Below, piece by piece: positions 18,310 to 27,063 of a DNA stretch of 64,000 nt. A program made the translations under genes and the position numbers. Under the pieces are notes generated by a model that worked only from the letters and a program-made list of their open reading frames with translations, made no database searches and had not been told where the DNA came from. Source of the DNA: JADGGM01 sp025449955 (lineage in GTDB: Bacteria; Gemmatimonadota; Gemmatimonadetes; Gemmatimonadales; Gemmatimonadaceae); the NCBI GenBank assembly GCA_036554285.1, contig DATBNO010000039.1:62001-126000 (forward strand), given 5' to 3'. Each line of letters starts with the position of its first letter. Position 1 is the stretch's first letter.

Positions 18310-18933
18310 ATGACTTCAAGGAGGAAGTGGGCGGTCATCCCGGGGCTGGTTGCTCTGGGCACGATCGCCGTGCTGTTATCCGCCTACACGGGTGCCACAC
18401 AGGGACCCGATACCGTCATCACCGATCGCGGCTCGTGGGGATACAGCGCAGGCTCCTCGCCGCAGGGTCGCGCTCCCGTTCAACCGATCGCGTTTCCGCA
18501 CCCGACACACGTGCAGACGCTCGGCATGAACTGTCTCTACTGCCACTTCTCCGCCAACAAATCGCCCGACCCCGGCTTCCCCGCAATGAGCACTTGTATG
18601 GGATGCCATTTGGTTGTGGGTCCCAATCGTCCCGCTGAGAACGGCAAGCCGGCGCGGAAGAGCGCGGAAATCCAGAAGCTCCAGGACTACTGGAACAAGA
18701 AGCAGGCGATTCCGTGGGTCCGCGTGCACTACGTGCCGGACTACGTGAACTTTGCGCACATGCCGCACATCAACGCCGGCGTGACGTGTCAGACGTGCCA
18801 CGGCCAAGTGCAGCAGATGAGTCGCGTGTACCAGTACGCGCCGCTCAACATGGGATGGTGCATCAACTGTCACGTCGGAAACGTGAATCCGCTCTGGAAA
18901 GCGCGTTTCGACTGCAGTGTCTGTCACTACTGA
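18310..18933 (+). CDS. actA: Alternative complex III subunit A, pentaheme cytochrome c
   Basis: Membrane-anchored periplasmic cytochrome of alternative complex III, the quinol-oxidising complex that replaces bc1. Five heme-binding CXXCH motifs are present in order: CLYCH, CMGCH, CQTCH, CINCH and CSVCH, the number expected for ActA. The start at ATG 18310 gives 207 residues with a basic TSRRKW and hydrophobic signal-anchor VIPGLVALGTIAVLLSAY. Starts at 18256/18262 are in frame but would overlap the CRP-type operator. It is the first of six tightly packed act genes; electrons pass from ActB iron-sulfur clusters to these hemes and then to ActE. Confidence 0.95.
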   Translation: MTSRRKWAVIPGLVALGTIAVLLSAYTGATQGPDTVITDRGSWGYSAGSSPQGRAPVQPIAFPHPTHVQTLGMNCLYCHFSANKSPDPGFPAMSTCMGCHLVVGPNRPAENGKPARKSAEIQKLQDYWNKKQAIPWVRVHYVPDYVNFAHMPHINAGVTCQTCHGQVQQMSRVYQYAPLNMGWCINCHVGNVNPLWKARFDCSVCHY

Positions 18934-18942
18934 GACTGCCTG

Positions 18943-21900
18943 ATGACCGAGACGTCTACGCCATCCGGCGTCCGCCGGCGCGAGTTCCTGAAGATCCTCG
19001 GCGCGACGGGCGCCGCGACTGCGGCGATCGGCTGCAGTACCGATCGTGTCGACAAGCTGATTCCGTACTTGAACAATCCGGACGAGACCGTCCCGATGGT
19101 CTCGAACTATTATGCGTCCACCTGCCGCGAATGCTCGGCGTCGTGCGGCGTGTTGATGGAGACGCGTGATGGCCGGACGTTCAAGCTCGAGGGCAATCCG
19201 GATCACCCGCTGAATCGCGGCGCACTGTGCGCGCGCGGACAGGCAGCGGTGCAGGGCCTGTACAATCCCGATCGGTACAAGGGCCCGCGCATTCGGAAGG
19301 GCAATGCGCTCGTTCCGTCCACGTGGGACGAGGCGCTCAAGGTCCTAACGGAGAAGCTCGCGGCCGCGCAGTCGTCGGGTGCGGCGTCGAAGGCCGTGTT
19401 CATCAACAAGCACGAGTCGGGCAGCTTCCCGGCCTTTCTCGATCAATGGCTGGCGGCGTACGGGATGCCGCCGCATTTGAGCCACGACGCGCTGGCCGAT
19501 CATGGCGCGATCGACGCGAATCGTCAGTCGTACGGCGTCGCGTGGCCATCGCTCGCGTTCGGCGCGGCGACGTTGATCGTGTCGTTCGGCGCCGACTTCC
19601 TCGACACGTGGGGCGCGAGCGTTCCGCAGCAGCTCGACTTTGCCGACGCGCGGGCGAAACTCACTGGTGCGCCGCGCTTCGTGTACGTCGGTCCGCGGCG
19701 CTCGCTCACCGGCTGCAACGCGGATACGTGGATCGGGTGCCGGCCCGGCAGCGAGATGGCGATCGTGAACGCGCTGCGCGGCTCGGGATCGCTGGCCGAC
19801 GCGACGCAAGCGAGCGGCGTTCCGCAGACGGTCCTCCAGGCGCTGCAACAGGAAATCCAGAACGCGAAGCCGAGCCTGCTGCTCGCGAGCGGCATGAACG
19901 GCGGCGGCACCGAGTTGGTGCACGCGGTCGACGAGTGGAACAAGTCGTTAGGCAACGTGGGCGTCACCGTGCTGTCGTCGCGGCCGGTGTCGAGTCTGGA
20001 CGGGATTTCGTCCGACGCCGATGTCGCGGCGGCGATCGAGCGCATGCGCGCCGGCGACGTGCCGATCGCGATGTGGCGCGGCGTGAACCCGGTGTTCACG
20101 AGTCCCAAGTCGGCGAAGGTGGCCGAGGCGTTCGCCAAGGTGCCGTTCAAGGTGAGCTTCTCGTGCTATCCAGACGAGACGACGGAGCTCTGCGATTTGC
20201 TGCTGCCGGATCACCATCCCATCGAATCGTGGGGCGATGCGCAGCCGCTGCCGGACGTGATCACGCTGCAGCAGCCGGGCATGGATCCGGTGTTCGACAC
20301 GCGGCAGACGGCCGACGTGCTGTTGGATGCGGCCAAGTCGAATGCGAAGGCGGCGGCGCAGCTCGCCGCGCCGAACTACATGCGGTGGTTGATCGAGCAC
20401 TACCCGGGCGGCACGGCGGCCTTCACCGCGGCGCTGCAGAAGGGCGTGGGCTCGGGGACGCTGCCGCATCGCGCCGCGCCCGCGCGCGCCGCCGCGCCGG
20501 CGGCGACTGCGGCGGCGGGCAGCGGGGACTTTTTCCTGGTGGTGTACCCGTCGGCGTCGTTAGGCGACGGCAGCGGCGCCAACAAGCCGTGGCTGCAGGA
20601 ATTCCCGGACCCGGTCACCAAGATCTTCTGGCAATCGTGGGTCGAAATCAACGAGCAGACGGCGGCCAAGTTGGGCATCGATTCGGGCGACATCCTGCGC
20701 ATCGAGTCGCCTAACGGAGCCCTCGAGCTGCCGGCCTACGTGTTCATGGGGATCCAGGCCGAGACGGTGGCGATCGCGTTCGGCCAGGGCCACACGGCGT
20801 ACGGCCGCTACGCGGCGCACGTGGGGTCCAACGCCGGCGACCTGCTCCCCGCGAGCTACGATGCCGCCTCGGGCGGCTTCCGTTGGGCATCCACCAAGGT
20901 GTCCGTCGGGAAAACGGGCCGGTTCACGCAGGTGGTGACCGTCGAAGGCTCGTCGCGCCAGTACAATCGCGGCATCGCGCTCGCGATGAGCGTGGACGAG
21001 CTCAAGGCGCCGCCCAAGGAAGAGCAGCGCGAGAAGATGCCGGGCGATGCGTCGCACGACTATCTGCCGGGACTGCGCTCCCCCACGGCCGCCGATGCGC
21101 AGGGCGCCATTCAATCATCGCTCCAGGTGAAAGAGATGGGGATGTACGACCCCAAGCACTGGAGCCAGATGGCGAAGCGCCGGTGGGCGATGACGATCGA
21201 CCTCGCGCGGTGCACGGGATGCCAGGCGTGCGTCACCGCGTGCTACGCCGAGAACAACATCCCGATCGTGGGCGCGCCGTACCAGCAGGTTCACACCGCG
21301 TTCCTGCACGGCGTACCCGGCGGCAACATCCTCAAGGGCCGCGAGATGAATTGGATTCGTCTCGAGCGCTATTGGGAGGGCGGTGAAGACGGGGGCGAGT
21401 TCGAAGCGCGCTTCGTCCCGATGCTGTGCCAGCACTGCGGCAACGCGCCGTGCGAGCCGGTGTGTCCGGTGTACGCGACGTATCACTCGCCGGACGGCTT
21501 GAACGTGCAGGTCTACAATCGCTGTGTGGGCACCCGCTACTGCTCCAACAACTGTCCGTACAAGGTCCGCTACTTCAACTGGTTCGGCTATGGTGAGCCG
21601 CACCGGCCGCAGTACGCGTGGCCCGAAAAGATGAACTGGCAGCTCAATCCGGATGTCACGGTACGCGGCAAAGGCGTGATGGAGAAGTGCACGTTCTGCG
21701 TGCAGCGCATTCGCGAGGCCGAGCATCGCTCGAAGGCGGAGAATCGCGAGGTTAGGCCAGACGAATTCACGACCTCGTGCGCGCAGGCGTGTCCGTCCAA
21801 GGCGATCACGTTCGGCGACGCCGCCGACGATCAATGGACCGTGGCGTCGTTAGCACAGGACCGCCGCGGCTATCACGTGTTCCAGGAGCAGCTCAACACG

Positions 21901-21972
21901 TTCCCGGCCGTGGTCTATCTGAAGAAGGTCAATCACCCGGCGCCCGGTTCCACCGCGCCGGCGGGAGCCTAG
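18943..21972 (+). CDS. actB: Alternative complex III subunit B, molybdopterin-like/iron-sulfur fusion
   Basis: A 1009-residue periplasmic protein with a Tat signal (RRREFLKILGATGAATAAIG). The N-terminal two-thirds resembles molybdopterin oxidoreductases and starts with an iron-sulfur Cys cluster (CRECSASCGVL); in known complexes this part carries no molybdenum. The C-terminal third is a ferredoxin-like domain with four Cys clusters: CTGCQACVTACYAEN, CQHCGNAPCEPVCP, CVGTRYCSNNCPYK and CTFCVQR, later CAQACPSKA. This fits ActB as a fused B1-B2 chain. It follows actA by nine bases. It should accept electrons from quinol oxidised at ActC. Confidence 0.95.
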   Translation: MTETSTPSGVRRREFLKILGATGAATAAIGCSTDRVDKLIPYLNNPDETVPMVSNYYASTCRECSASCGVLMETRDGRTFKLEGNPDHPLNRGALCARGQAAVQGLYNPDRYKGPRIRKGNALVPSTWDEALKVLTEKLAAAQSSGAASKAVFINKHESGSFPAFLDQWLAAYGMPPHLSHDALADHGAIDANRQSYGVAWPSLAFGAATLIVSFGADFLDTWGASVPQQLDFADARAKLTGAPRFVYVGPRRSLTGCNADTWIGCRPGSEMAIVNALRGSGSLADATQASGVPQTVLQALQQEIQNAKPSLLLASGMNGGGTELVHAVDEWNKSLGNVGVTVLSSRPVSSLDGISSDADVAAAIERMRAGDVPIAMWRGVNPVFTSPKSAKVAEAFAKVPFKVSFSCYPDETTELCDLLLPDHHPIESWGDAQPLPDVITLQQPGMDPVFDTRQTADVLLDAAKSNAKAAAQLAAPNYMRWLIEHYPGGTAAFTAALQKGVGSGTLPHRAAPARAAAPAATAAAGSGDFFLVVYPSASLGDGSGANKPWLQEFPDPVTKIFWQSWVEINEQTAAKLGIDSGDILRIESPNGALELPAYVFMGIQAETVAIAFGQGHTAYGRYAAHVGSNAGDLLPASYDAASGGFRWASTKVSVGKTGRFTQVVTVEGSSRQYNRGIALAMSVDELKAPPKEEQREKMPGDASHDYLPGLRSPTAADAQGAIQSSLQVKEMGMYDPKHWSQMAKRRWAMTIDLARCTGCQACVTACYAENNIPIVGAPYQQVHTAFLHGVPGGNILKGREMNWIRLERYWEGGEDGGEFEARFVPMLCQHCGNAPCEPVCPVYATYHSPDGLNVQVYNRCVGTRYCSNNCPYKVRYFNWFGYGEPHRPQYAWPEKMNWQLNPDVTVRGKGVMEKCTFCVQRIREAEHRSKAENREVRPDEFTTSCAQACPSKAITFGDAADDQWTVASLAQDRRGYHVFQEQLNTFPAVVYLKKVNHPAPGSTAPAGA

Positions 21973-21975
21973 GAT

Positions 21976-23427
21976 ATGGCGACAGTCGCACGACCGCGGG
22001 TGGAAGACGGGCCTAACGTACCGGAAGCCAACATTCAGCTTCCGTCCGTCCAGAGCTACGGACAGGTCACCGACGAGATCCGCCGCACGCTGAATCCGAC
22101 CAAGGCCTGGCTCGCCGGGCTCCTGGTGGCGGTGGCGTGCCTCCTCATTGGACTCGGCGCCTGGATGTGGCAGGTCTACATGGGCCTGGGCGTGGCCGGC
22201 TATTCGCCACCGGTCATGTGGGGCGTCTACATCGTCACCTTCGTGTTCTGGGTCGGTATCGGACACGCCGGGACGCTGATCTCCGCGATCTTGTATCTCT
22301 TCCGCGCCGGGTTCCGCACCACGATTTACCGGTGCGCCGAAGCGATGACGGTGTTCGCGATCATGACGGCCGGATTGTTCCCGATTTTACACTTGGGACG
22401 GCCGTGGAAGTTCTTCTGGTTGATTCCGTACCCGAACTGGCGCCTCATCTGGCCGCAGTTCAAGAGTCCGTTAGTCTGGGACGTGTTCGCCATTCTCACG
22501 TACCTGACCGTGTCGGCGACGTTCCTCTATCTGGGACTCCTGCCCGACTTCGCGGCCTTGCGCGACCGCGAGCGCGATCCGCTCCGCAAGCGGATCTACG
22601 GCGTGCTCTCGTTCGGGTGGCGCAACTCGGACGTCGAGTGGCGGCACTTCGCGAGGGCGTATCTCTTCCTGGCCGCGTTCTCGACGCCGCTGGTGCTGTC
22701 GGTGCACTCGACGGTGTCGTTCGACTTCGCAATGGCGAACACGCCTGGCTGGCACGCGACGTTGTTCGCGCCGTACTTCGTGGCCGGCGCGATCTTCTCC
22801 GGCATCGGCATGGTGTTCACGATCATCATCCCGATCCGGCGCTGGTTCAACCTCAAGCACTACGTCACGCTCAATCACCTCGACGCGGCCGCGAAGCTCT
22901 GCCTCTTCACGGCGCTCGTCGTGGCGACCGCGTACATCACCGAGTTCTTCATCGGGTGGTACGGCGGGAACGAGATCGAGCATTCGTTCTGGTACAACCG
23001 CGTGTTCGGGCAGTGGTGGTGGGCGGCGTGGATCATGCTCACGTGCAACACCATTCTCCCGCTCACACTGTTCTTCCAAAAACTGCGGCGGAACACGACG
23101 TGGTTGTTCACGCTGTCGTTGTTCATCAATCTCGGCATGTGGTTCGAGCGATTCGTGATTTTCGATCCGTCGCTCTCGCACGAGTTCGAGCCGTGGCAGT
23201 GGACCAGGTACGCGCCGACCTACGTCGACTGGTGCATTCTGCTCGGCAGCTTCGGCTGGTTCTCGATGTGGTTCCTGCTCTTCATCAAGAACTTCCCCGT
23301 GGTGGCCATCGCCGAGATCAAAGAAATCATCCCGCCGCCGCTCCGGTTGGCGCACGCGGTGGAAGGCATCGAGGTCACGGGCATGCACCTGGAGTACGAG
23401 CCGGAGACTCCGGGGGAGCGCGATTGA
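21976..23427 (+). CDS. actC: Alternative complex III subunit C, NrfD/PsrC-like quinol-oxidising membrane protein
   Basis: Integral membrane protein of 483 residues with about ten hydrophobic helices, typical of NrfD/PsrC/ActC. Conserved stretches include KAWLAGLLVAVACLLIGLGA, GVYIVTFVFWVGIGHAGTL, MTAGLFPILHLGRPWKFFW and FNLGMW-like FINLGMWFERFVI. It provides the quinol site and possibly a proton path. It starts three bases after actB and its TGA shares a base with the ATG of actD. Confidence 0.95.
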   Translation: MATVARPRVEDGPNVPEANIQLPSVQSYGQVTDEIRRTLNPTKAWLAGLLVAVACLLIGLGAWMWQVYMGLGVAGYSPPVMWGVYIVTFVFWVGIGHAGTLISAILYLFRAGFRTTIYRCAEAMTVFAIMTAGLFPILHLGRPWKFFWLIPYPNWRLIWPQFKSPLVWDVFAILTYLTVSATFLYLGLLPDFAALRDRERDPLRKRIYGVLSFGWRNSDVEWRHFARAYLFLAAFSTPLVLSVHSTVSFDFAMANTPGWHATLFAPYFVAGAIFSGIGMVFTIIIPIRRWFNLKHYVTLNHLDAAAKLCLFTALVVATAYITEFFIGWYGGNEIEHSFWYNRVFGQWWWAAWIMLTCNTILPLTLFFQKLRRNTTWLFTLSLFINLGMWFERFVIFDPSLSHEFEPWQWTRYAPTYVDWCILLGSFGWFSMWFLLFIKNFPVVAIAEIKEIIPPPLRLAHAVEGIEVTGMHLEYEPETPGERD

Positions 23428-23927
23428 TGGAAGGCATCGTCGGAGTATTTCGCGAGCTCGACTCGACGGTCGATGCGGTCCAAGCGGTCAAGAAGCTCAA
23501 GGCCGGCGACATCCGCGTCTATTCGCCGGCGCCGCGCCACGAGCTCGAGCACATTCTGCACACGGGGCCGAGCATCGTTAGGCGATACACGCTCATCGGC
23601 GGCCTCCTCGGCGCCACGTTCGGCTACTGGATTCCGATCTGGGTCTCGGACTACTGGCCGCTCGTCGTGGGCGGGAAAGTGGTGCCGTCGTGGGTGCCGT
23701 ACACGATCATCAGCTTCGAGCTCATGGTCCTCATCGGCTCGCTGGCCACCGTGTTGGGCTTGTTCGTCGTCTCGCGCATTCCGCGCATCACCATGACGGT
23801 GGGCTACGACGAGCGATTCAGCGACGCGCATTTCGGCGTCTGGGTGGAGTGCCCGCCCGACCGGCAGGCCGACGTCAAGGATGCGCTCACGAAGCACGGG
23901 GCGGTGGAGGTGCGCGGTGAACAGTAA
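23427..23927 (+). CDS. actD: Alternative complex III subunit D
   Basis: Small membrane subunit (166 residues) with two hydrophobic segments separated by a short loop: TLIGGLLGATFGYWIPIWVS and a second around SFELMVLIGSLATVLGLFVV. The cytosolic-type N-terminus (GVFRELDSTVDAVQAVKKLK) and C-terminal GYDERFSDAHFGVWVEC match DUF3341/ActD. Its ATG overlaps the stop of actC (TGATG) and its 3' end overlaps actE by 11 bases. Its exact function in the complex is structural. Confidence 0.93.
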   Translation: MEGIVGVFRELDSTVDAVQAVKKLKAGDIRVYSPAPRHELEHILHTGPSIVRRYTLIGGLLGATFGYWIPIWVSDYWPLVVGGKVVPSWVPYTIISFELMVLIGSLATVLGLFVVSRIPRITMTVGYDERFSDAHFGVWVECPPDRQADVKDALTKHGAVEVRGEQ

Positions 23928-24693
23928 GGCGTTAGGCACCGTCCGCATCGCCGCGATCCTCGCGGTGACCCTGGCCGCCACCGGGTGCGAGTGGTTCACG
24001 GACTTCAAGCAGCAGCCCAAGATCAAGCCGTGGCAGTGGCAGTACGCGGGCGACACGGTCACCCCGATGCGCGGCTCGCCGATGTACTCGGTGCCGCTCA
24101 CCGGCAATCCGGAGCCGGCGTACGTCGTGTCCTACCAGCAGCTGCCGGGCACGATCGACTCGATGTCCAACCTGCAGAACCCGCACGCGCCAACGGCCGC
24201 GTCGTTGGACAACGGCCGCAAGTATTTCCAGATCAACTGCGCGGTGTGTCACGGCGTGGCGGGGCGGGGCAACGGCACCGCCGAAAAGTACGGTGTGCCG
24301 GCGCCTAACTTGCTCATCGACATCACGAAGAATCGCACCGACGGCTACATCTACGGCATGATCCGCAACGGACGCGGATTGATGCCGACGTACGACCGTA
24401 TCGAAGACATGGATCGCTGGGACGTCGTGAATTACGTCCGCGCGCTGCAAGGCAAGATTCCGGGCGTGACGGCCGACACGTCGCCGGCCGGATTCCCGGG
24501 ACAAAACGGACGCTCGGTGCCGGGCTATACGCGCACCGGCCCGACGCGTCCAGCTCCGTATCGACCGCAGGACATGGCGGCGTGGATGTCGGAGCTCGAG
24601 GACACGGCGGCGTTGCCGGCACAAGCACCGGCGCCATCCGACAGCGCGAGCACTGCCAAGCCGCAAGCCGCACCCAAGGGAGCCCGCCCGTGA
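23917..24693 (+). CDS. actE: Alternative complex III subunit E, monoheme cytochrome c lipoprotein
   Basis: Monoheme cytochrome c of 258 residues. The GTG start at 23917 lies within the end of actD. A lipoprotein signal is present (IAAILAVTLAATGC). The heme motif is CAVCH (INCAVCHGVAGRGNG) with a downstream Met in GLMPTYDRIEDMDRWDVVNYV likely as axial ligand. The C-terminal 50 residues are Pro/Ala/Ser rich and probably disordered. It should take electrons from ActA and pass them to a downstream oxidase or cytochrome, none of which is encoded here. Confidence 0.93.
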   Translation: MNSKALGTVRIAAILAVTLAATGCEWFTDFKQQPKIKPWQWQYAGDTVTPMRGSPMYSVPLTGNPEPAYVVSYQQLPGTIDSMSNLQNPHAPTAASLDNGRKYFQINCAVCHGVAGRGNGTAEKYGVPAPNLLIDITKNRTDGYIYGMIRNGRGLMPTYDRIEDMDRWDVVNYVRALQGKIPGVTADTSPAGFPGQNGRSVPGYTRTGPTRPAPYRPQDMAAWMSELEDTAALPAQAPAPSDSASTAKPQAAPKGARP

Positions 24694-26024
24694 GTACGCA
24701 CGCGCACACCGATCGAGACATGCCCAGCCGGGAGGAGTTGGTCCGGCTGACGTCCAAGCCGATGCCGCGTTGGGTGACGACCGTGAGCACGCTGTTCGCC
24801 GTGATCGGCGCGGTCGTGTTCCTCATCGGCGCGTTCACCAATCAGGACCGCGTCTGGCAGGCGCTGCACTTCAACTGGCTGTTCTTCGCCAGCGTGTCGC
24901 AGGCCGGCGTGATCGTGGTCGCCGTGCAGCGGATCACCACGGCGCGCTGGTCGCGCACCATCGTCCGGTTGATCGAGGGCTACGTGGCGTTCTTGCCCGT
25001 GGCGCTCGTGCTGCTCGTGCTGATCATGCTGGGCGGCTCGCACATCTTCCCGTGGTTCTCGGGCCAGGCGCCGATCGTGGAAAAGCAGTTCTGGCTGAGC
25101 CGCGGATTCTTCGTGTCCCGCGAGATCGGGATGTTCCTGATTCTCACGGTGCTCAGCATCTGGTACATCTACAAGTGCGTGCGCCTCGACGTGGGGCTTC
25201 TGCCTAACGATTCGGGCGCGGCGTGGGCCAAGGGGATCCGCGACCGCATGCGCCGCGGTTTCGGCGAAGAGCGCCGCGAGATCCACTCGACGCATTCGAT
25301 GCAGGGCCGCCTCGCCGTGGTGCTGTGCCTGCTGTTCAACTTCTTCTATTTGATGCACTCCTGGGACCTGTCGATGTCGCTCGACATGTTCTTCCAGAGC
25401 ACGATGTACGGCTGGTGGTTCTACATGGGCGCGTGGCTCGCCGCGCTCATGTCGTGGTCGCTGCTCGTGATGTGGTGGCGCAAGCACCTCGCGGCCGACG
25501 ATCTCATCACTGAACACCACTTCCACGACCTCGGCAAGTTAGGCTTTGCGTTCACGGCGTTCTGGGGCTACCTGACGTTCGCCCAGTACCTCGTGATCTG
25601 GTACGGCAACATGCCGGAAGAGACGCACTGGTTCCACGGCCGTCTCGAGGCGCCGTGGGAGTGGGCGACGCTGGCGATCGTATTCCTCGTGTTCGTGATC
25701 CCGTTCTTCGGGTTGCTGTCGCGCGCGGCCAAAGTGTATTTGCCGACGTTCTTCCTGTTCGCGCTCAGCAGCGTGGTGGGCATCTGGTTGCTGCGCTACA
25801 TCGAGGTGTATCCGTCCCTGCACTCGGACTCGCCGCACTTCCTGTTCGGCATCTGGGAGATCGGCATCACGCTCGGCTTCCTCGGGCTGTGGGGCTTGAG
25901 CTACCGGGCCTTCATGGATGCCTTCCCGCGCCTCCGCGTGACGATGATGACATCGCCCTATCGCGACGAGGTCCAGGTTCCCGTGAATCCCGAGACGATG
26001 GAGCCGCTGCCGGCGCACGAGTAG
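24690..26024 (+). CDS. actF: Alternative complex III subunit F, NrfD-like membrane protein
   Basis: Second polytopic NrfD-like subunit (444 residues, about ten helices) paired with ActC. Recognisable segments: MPRWVTTVSTLFAVIGAVVF, ALHFNWLFFASVSQAGVIVV, HSMQGRLAVVLCLLFNFFYL and FHDLGKLGFAFTAFWGYLTF. The GTG start overlaps the TGA of actE. The operon ends here with a strong hairpin 22 bases downstream; no cytochrome oxidase genes follow. Confidence 0.95.
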   Translation: MSTHAHTDRDMPSREELVRLTSKPMPRWVTTVSTLFAVIGAVVFLIGAFTNQDRVWQALHFNWLFFASVSQAGVIVVAVQRITTARWSRTIVRLIEGYVAFLPVALVLLVLIMLGGSHIFPWFSGQAPIVEKQFWLSRGFFVSREIGMFLILTVLSIWYIYKCVRLDVGLLPNDSGAAWAKGIRDRMRRGFGEERREIHSTHSMQGRLAVVLCLLFNFFYLMHSWDLSMSLDMFFQSTMYGWWFYMGAWLAALMSWSLLVMWWRKHLAADDLITEHHFHDLGKLGFAFTAFWGYLTFAQYLVIWYGNMPEETHWFHGRLEAPWEWATLAIVFLVFVIPFFGLLSRAAKVYLPTFFLFALSSVVGIWLLRYIEVYPSLHSDSPHFLFGIWEIGITLGFLGLWGLSYRAFMDAFPRLRVTMMTSPYRDEVQVPVNPETMEPLPAHE

Positions 26025-26045
26025 TCGCCGCCGCGCGCGGGAGCT

Positions 26046-26073
26046 AAAAGGGCCGCCTAACGGCGGCCCTTTG
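26046..26073 (+). terminator. Rho-independent terminator of the act operon
   Basis: An 11-bp perfect stem (AAAGGGCCGCC / GGCGGCCCTTT) closes a TAAC loop. The loop and its flanks spell GCCTAAC (26055-26061), so the interspersed word forms the terminator loop. The stem ends in TTT and works in either direction. Confidence 0.85.
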
Positions 26074-26329
26074 CGTTGGGGCTGGCTGCTCGTACGCACC
26101 GAGTCGATCGTTGAACAAGCTCACGCTGGTGTGCTCCTCTGCAGTTGGTCAAAAGGATGGCAAAAGTGATGCAAGAGATGAAGAAGATTGCCGCGGTGCG
26201 GCGGCGAGCGCATCGCGCACGCGCGTGAAATCACCCAGGTGCGTGCGCCGGGTTTTTGGATGTGCACCGAGCCGATCTTCTCCATCCCTCGCAAACACTT
26301 CAGGTGTCCCTCAACTTGTGTCGAACAAA
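26074..26329. other. Gap between act operon and trxC with a possible 23-codon ORF and terminator
   Basis: No recognised gene in 256 bases. On the plus strand, ATG 26157 to TGA 26228 would encode a 23-residue very basic peptide (MAKVMQEMKKIAAVRRRAHR...), preceded by AAAAGG with poor spacing. It is followed at 26233-26257 by an imperfect hairpin with a TTTTT run, so a short transcript or small RNA is possible. GAACAAgCTcACGCTG (about 26113) recurs as GAACAAaCTaACGCTG (about 26323) at the 3' end of trxC. Confidence 0.3.
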
Positions 26330-26788
26330 CTAACGCTGCGCGAGCGCCTCGAGCCGACCCTTGGGCACCGCGCCCACTTCGCGTTGCACTTCGCGGCCGC
26401 CACGGAACAGGATCGTCGTCGGGATACCCCGCACGTTGTACTCTTCCGATGTGCGCGGCGCGAGATCCGTGTTGACCTTCGTGACGAGCAGCGTGCCAAC
26501 GTGGCTCGCCGCGACTTCGTCCAGGAGCGGCGCCATCATTTTGCACGGGCCGCACCAATCGGCGTAGAAGTCGACCAGCACCGGCACGTCCGTCTCGCTG
26601 ATCGTGCGCTGAAACGATTCGTCGTCGATGGCGAGCGGCCGATCCAGGAGCAGCGGCTTCGCGCAGTTGCCGCACTTGGGGCGGTCGCTCACACGTGACG
26701 CCGCGACGCGGTTCCAGGTGCGACAGAACGGGCACCGCACGGTGAGGTGCTGTGTCGCCGCGCTCGCGTCGGTGGACTGGGTGCTCAT
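26330..26788 (-). CDS. trxC: Thioredoxin 2 with N-terminal zinc finger
   Basis: Thiol-disulfide reductase of 152 residues. The N-terminus carries two CxxC pairs (CPFC at 19-22 and CGNC at 39-42), the zinc-binding module that distinguishes TrxC from TrxA. The thioredoxin domain follows with active site WCGPC (78-82) in VDFYADWCGPCKMMAPLL and the cis-proline region NVRGIPTTILF. It acts in cytosolic disulfide reduction and oxidative stress responses. It is a stand-alone gene, convergent with the act operon, and its start lies 105 bases from the plus-strand tRNA gene. Confidence 0.95.
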   Translation of the reverse strand: MSTQSTDASAATQHLTVRCPFCRTWNRVAASRVSDRPKCGNCAKPLLLDRPLAIDDESFQRTISETDVPVLVDFYADWCGPCKMMAPLLDEVAASHVGTLLVTKVNTDLAPRTSEEYNVRGIPTTILFRGGREVQREVGAVPKGRLEALAQR

Positions 26789-26893
26789 CGCCTGCTCCTG
26801 CGGGGGGGACCCGCGAAACGTAGAGCGCTCGATCGAATGGTGGAAGCACGCTCTGGCCGCTCTGCGCCGGTGATTTTATCTTTCCCGGGCATC

Positions 26894-26966
26894 GGGGCGT
26901 TAGCTCAGTTGGGAGAGCATTCGGTTTGCAACCGAAAGGTCGCGAGTTCGAACCTCGCACGCTCCA
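26894..26966 (+). tRNA. tRNA-Ala (anticodon UGC)
   Basis: A 73-base cloverleaf: acceptor arms GGGGCGT / ACGCTCC with discriminator A at 26966; D arm GCTC/GAGC; anticodon stem TTCGG/CCGAA with loop TTTGCAA giving UGC; T arm GCGAG-TTCGAAC-CTCGC. The third acceptor pair is G-U, the alanine identity element. The CCA end is not encoded. Confidence 0.95.
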
Positions 26967-27063
26967 TCGCCGATCACGCAGGCCTGGCGGATGCTGTGCC
27001 GCCGGGCCTTTTGTGTAGTCCGTCTCCGCTCACGCGCCACGCGGAGGAACTCCGCTGAATCGA

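Noticed and set aside
18318..18324. AAGGAGG after ATG 18310 as a ribosome-binding site for a later actA start
   Set aside because: It encodes the basic residues of the signal anchor, and no in-frame start follows at a proper distance before the hydrophobic segment.
26894..26966. Reading the tRNA as tRNA-Cys (GCA anticodon)
   Set aside because: The seven-base loop TTTGCAA sets positions 34-36 as UGC, and the acceptor stem has the G3-U70 pair of tRNA-Ala.
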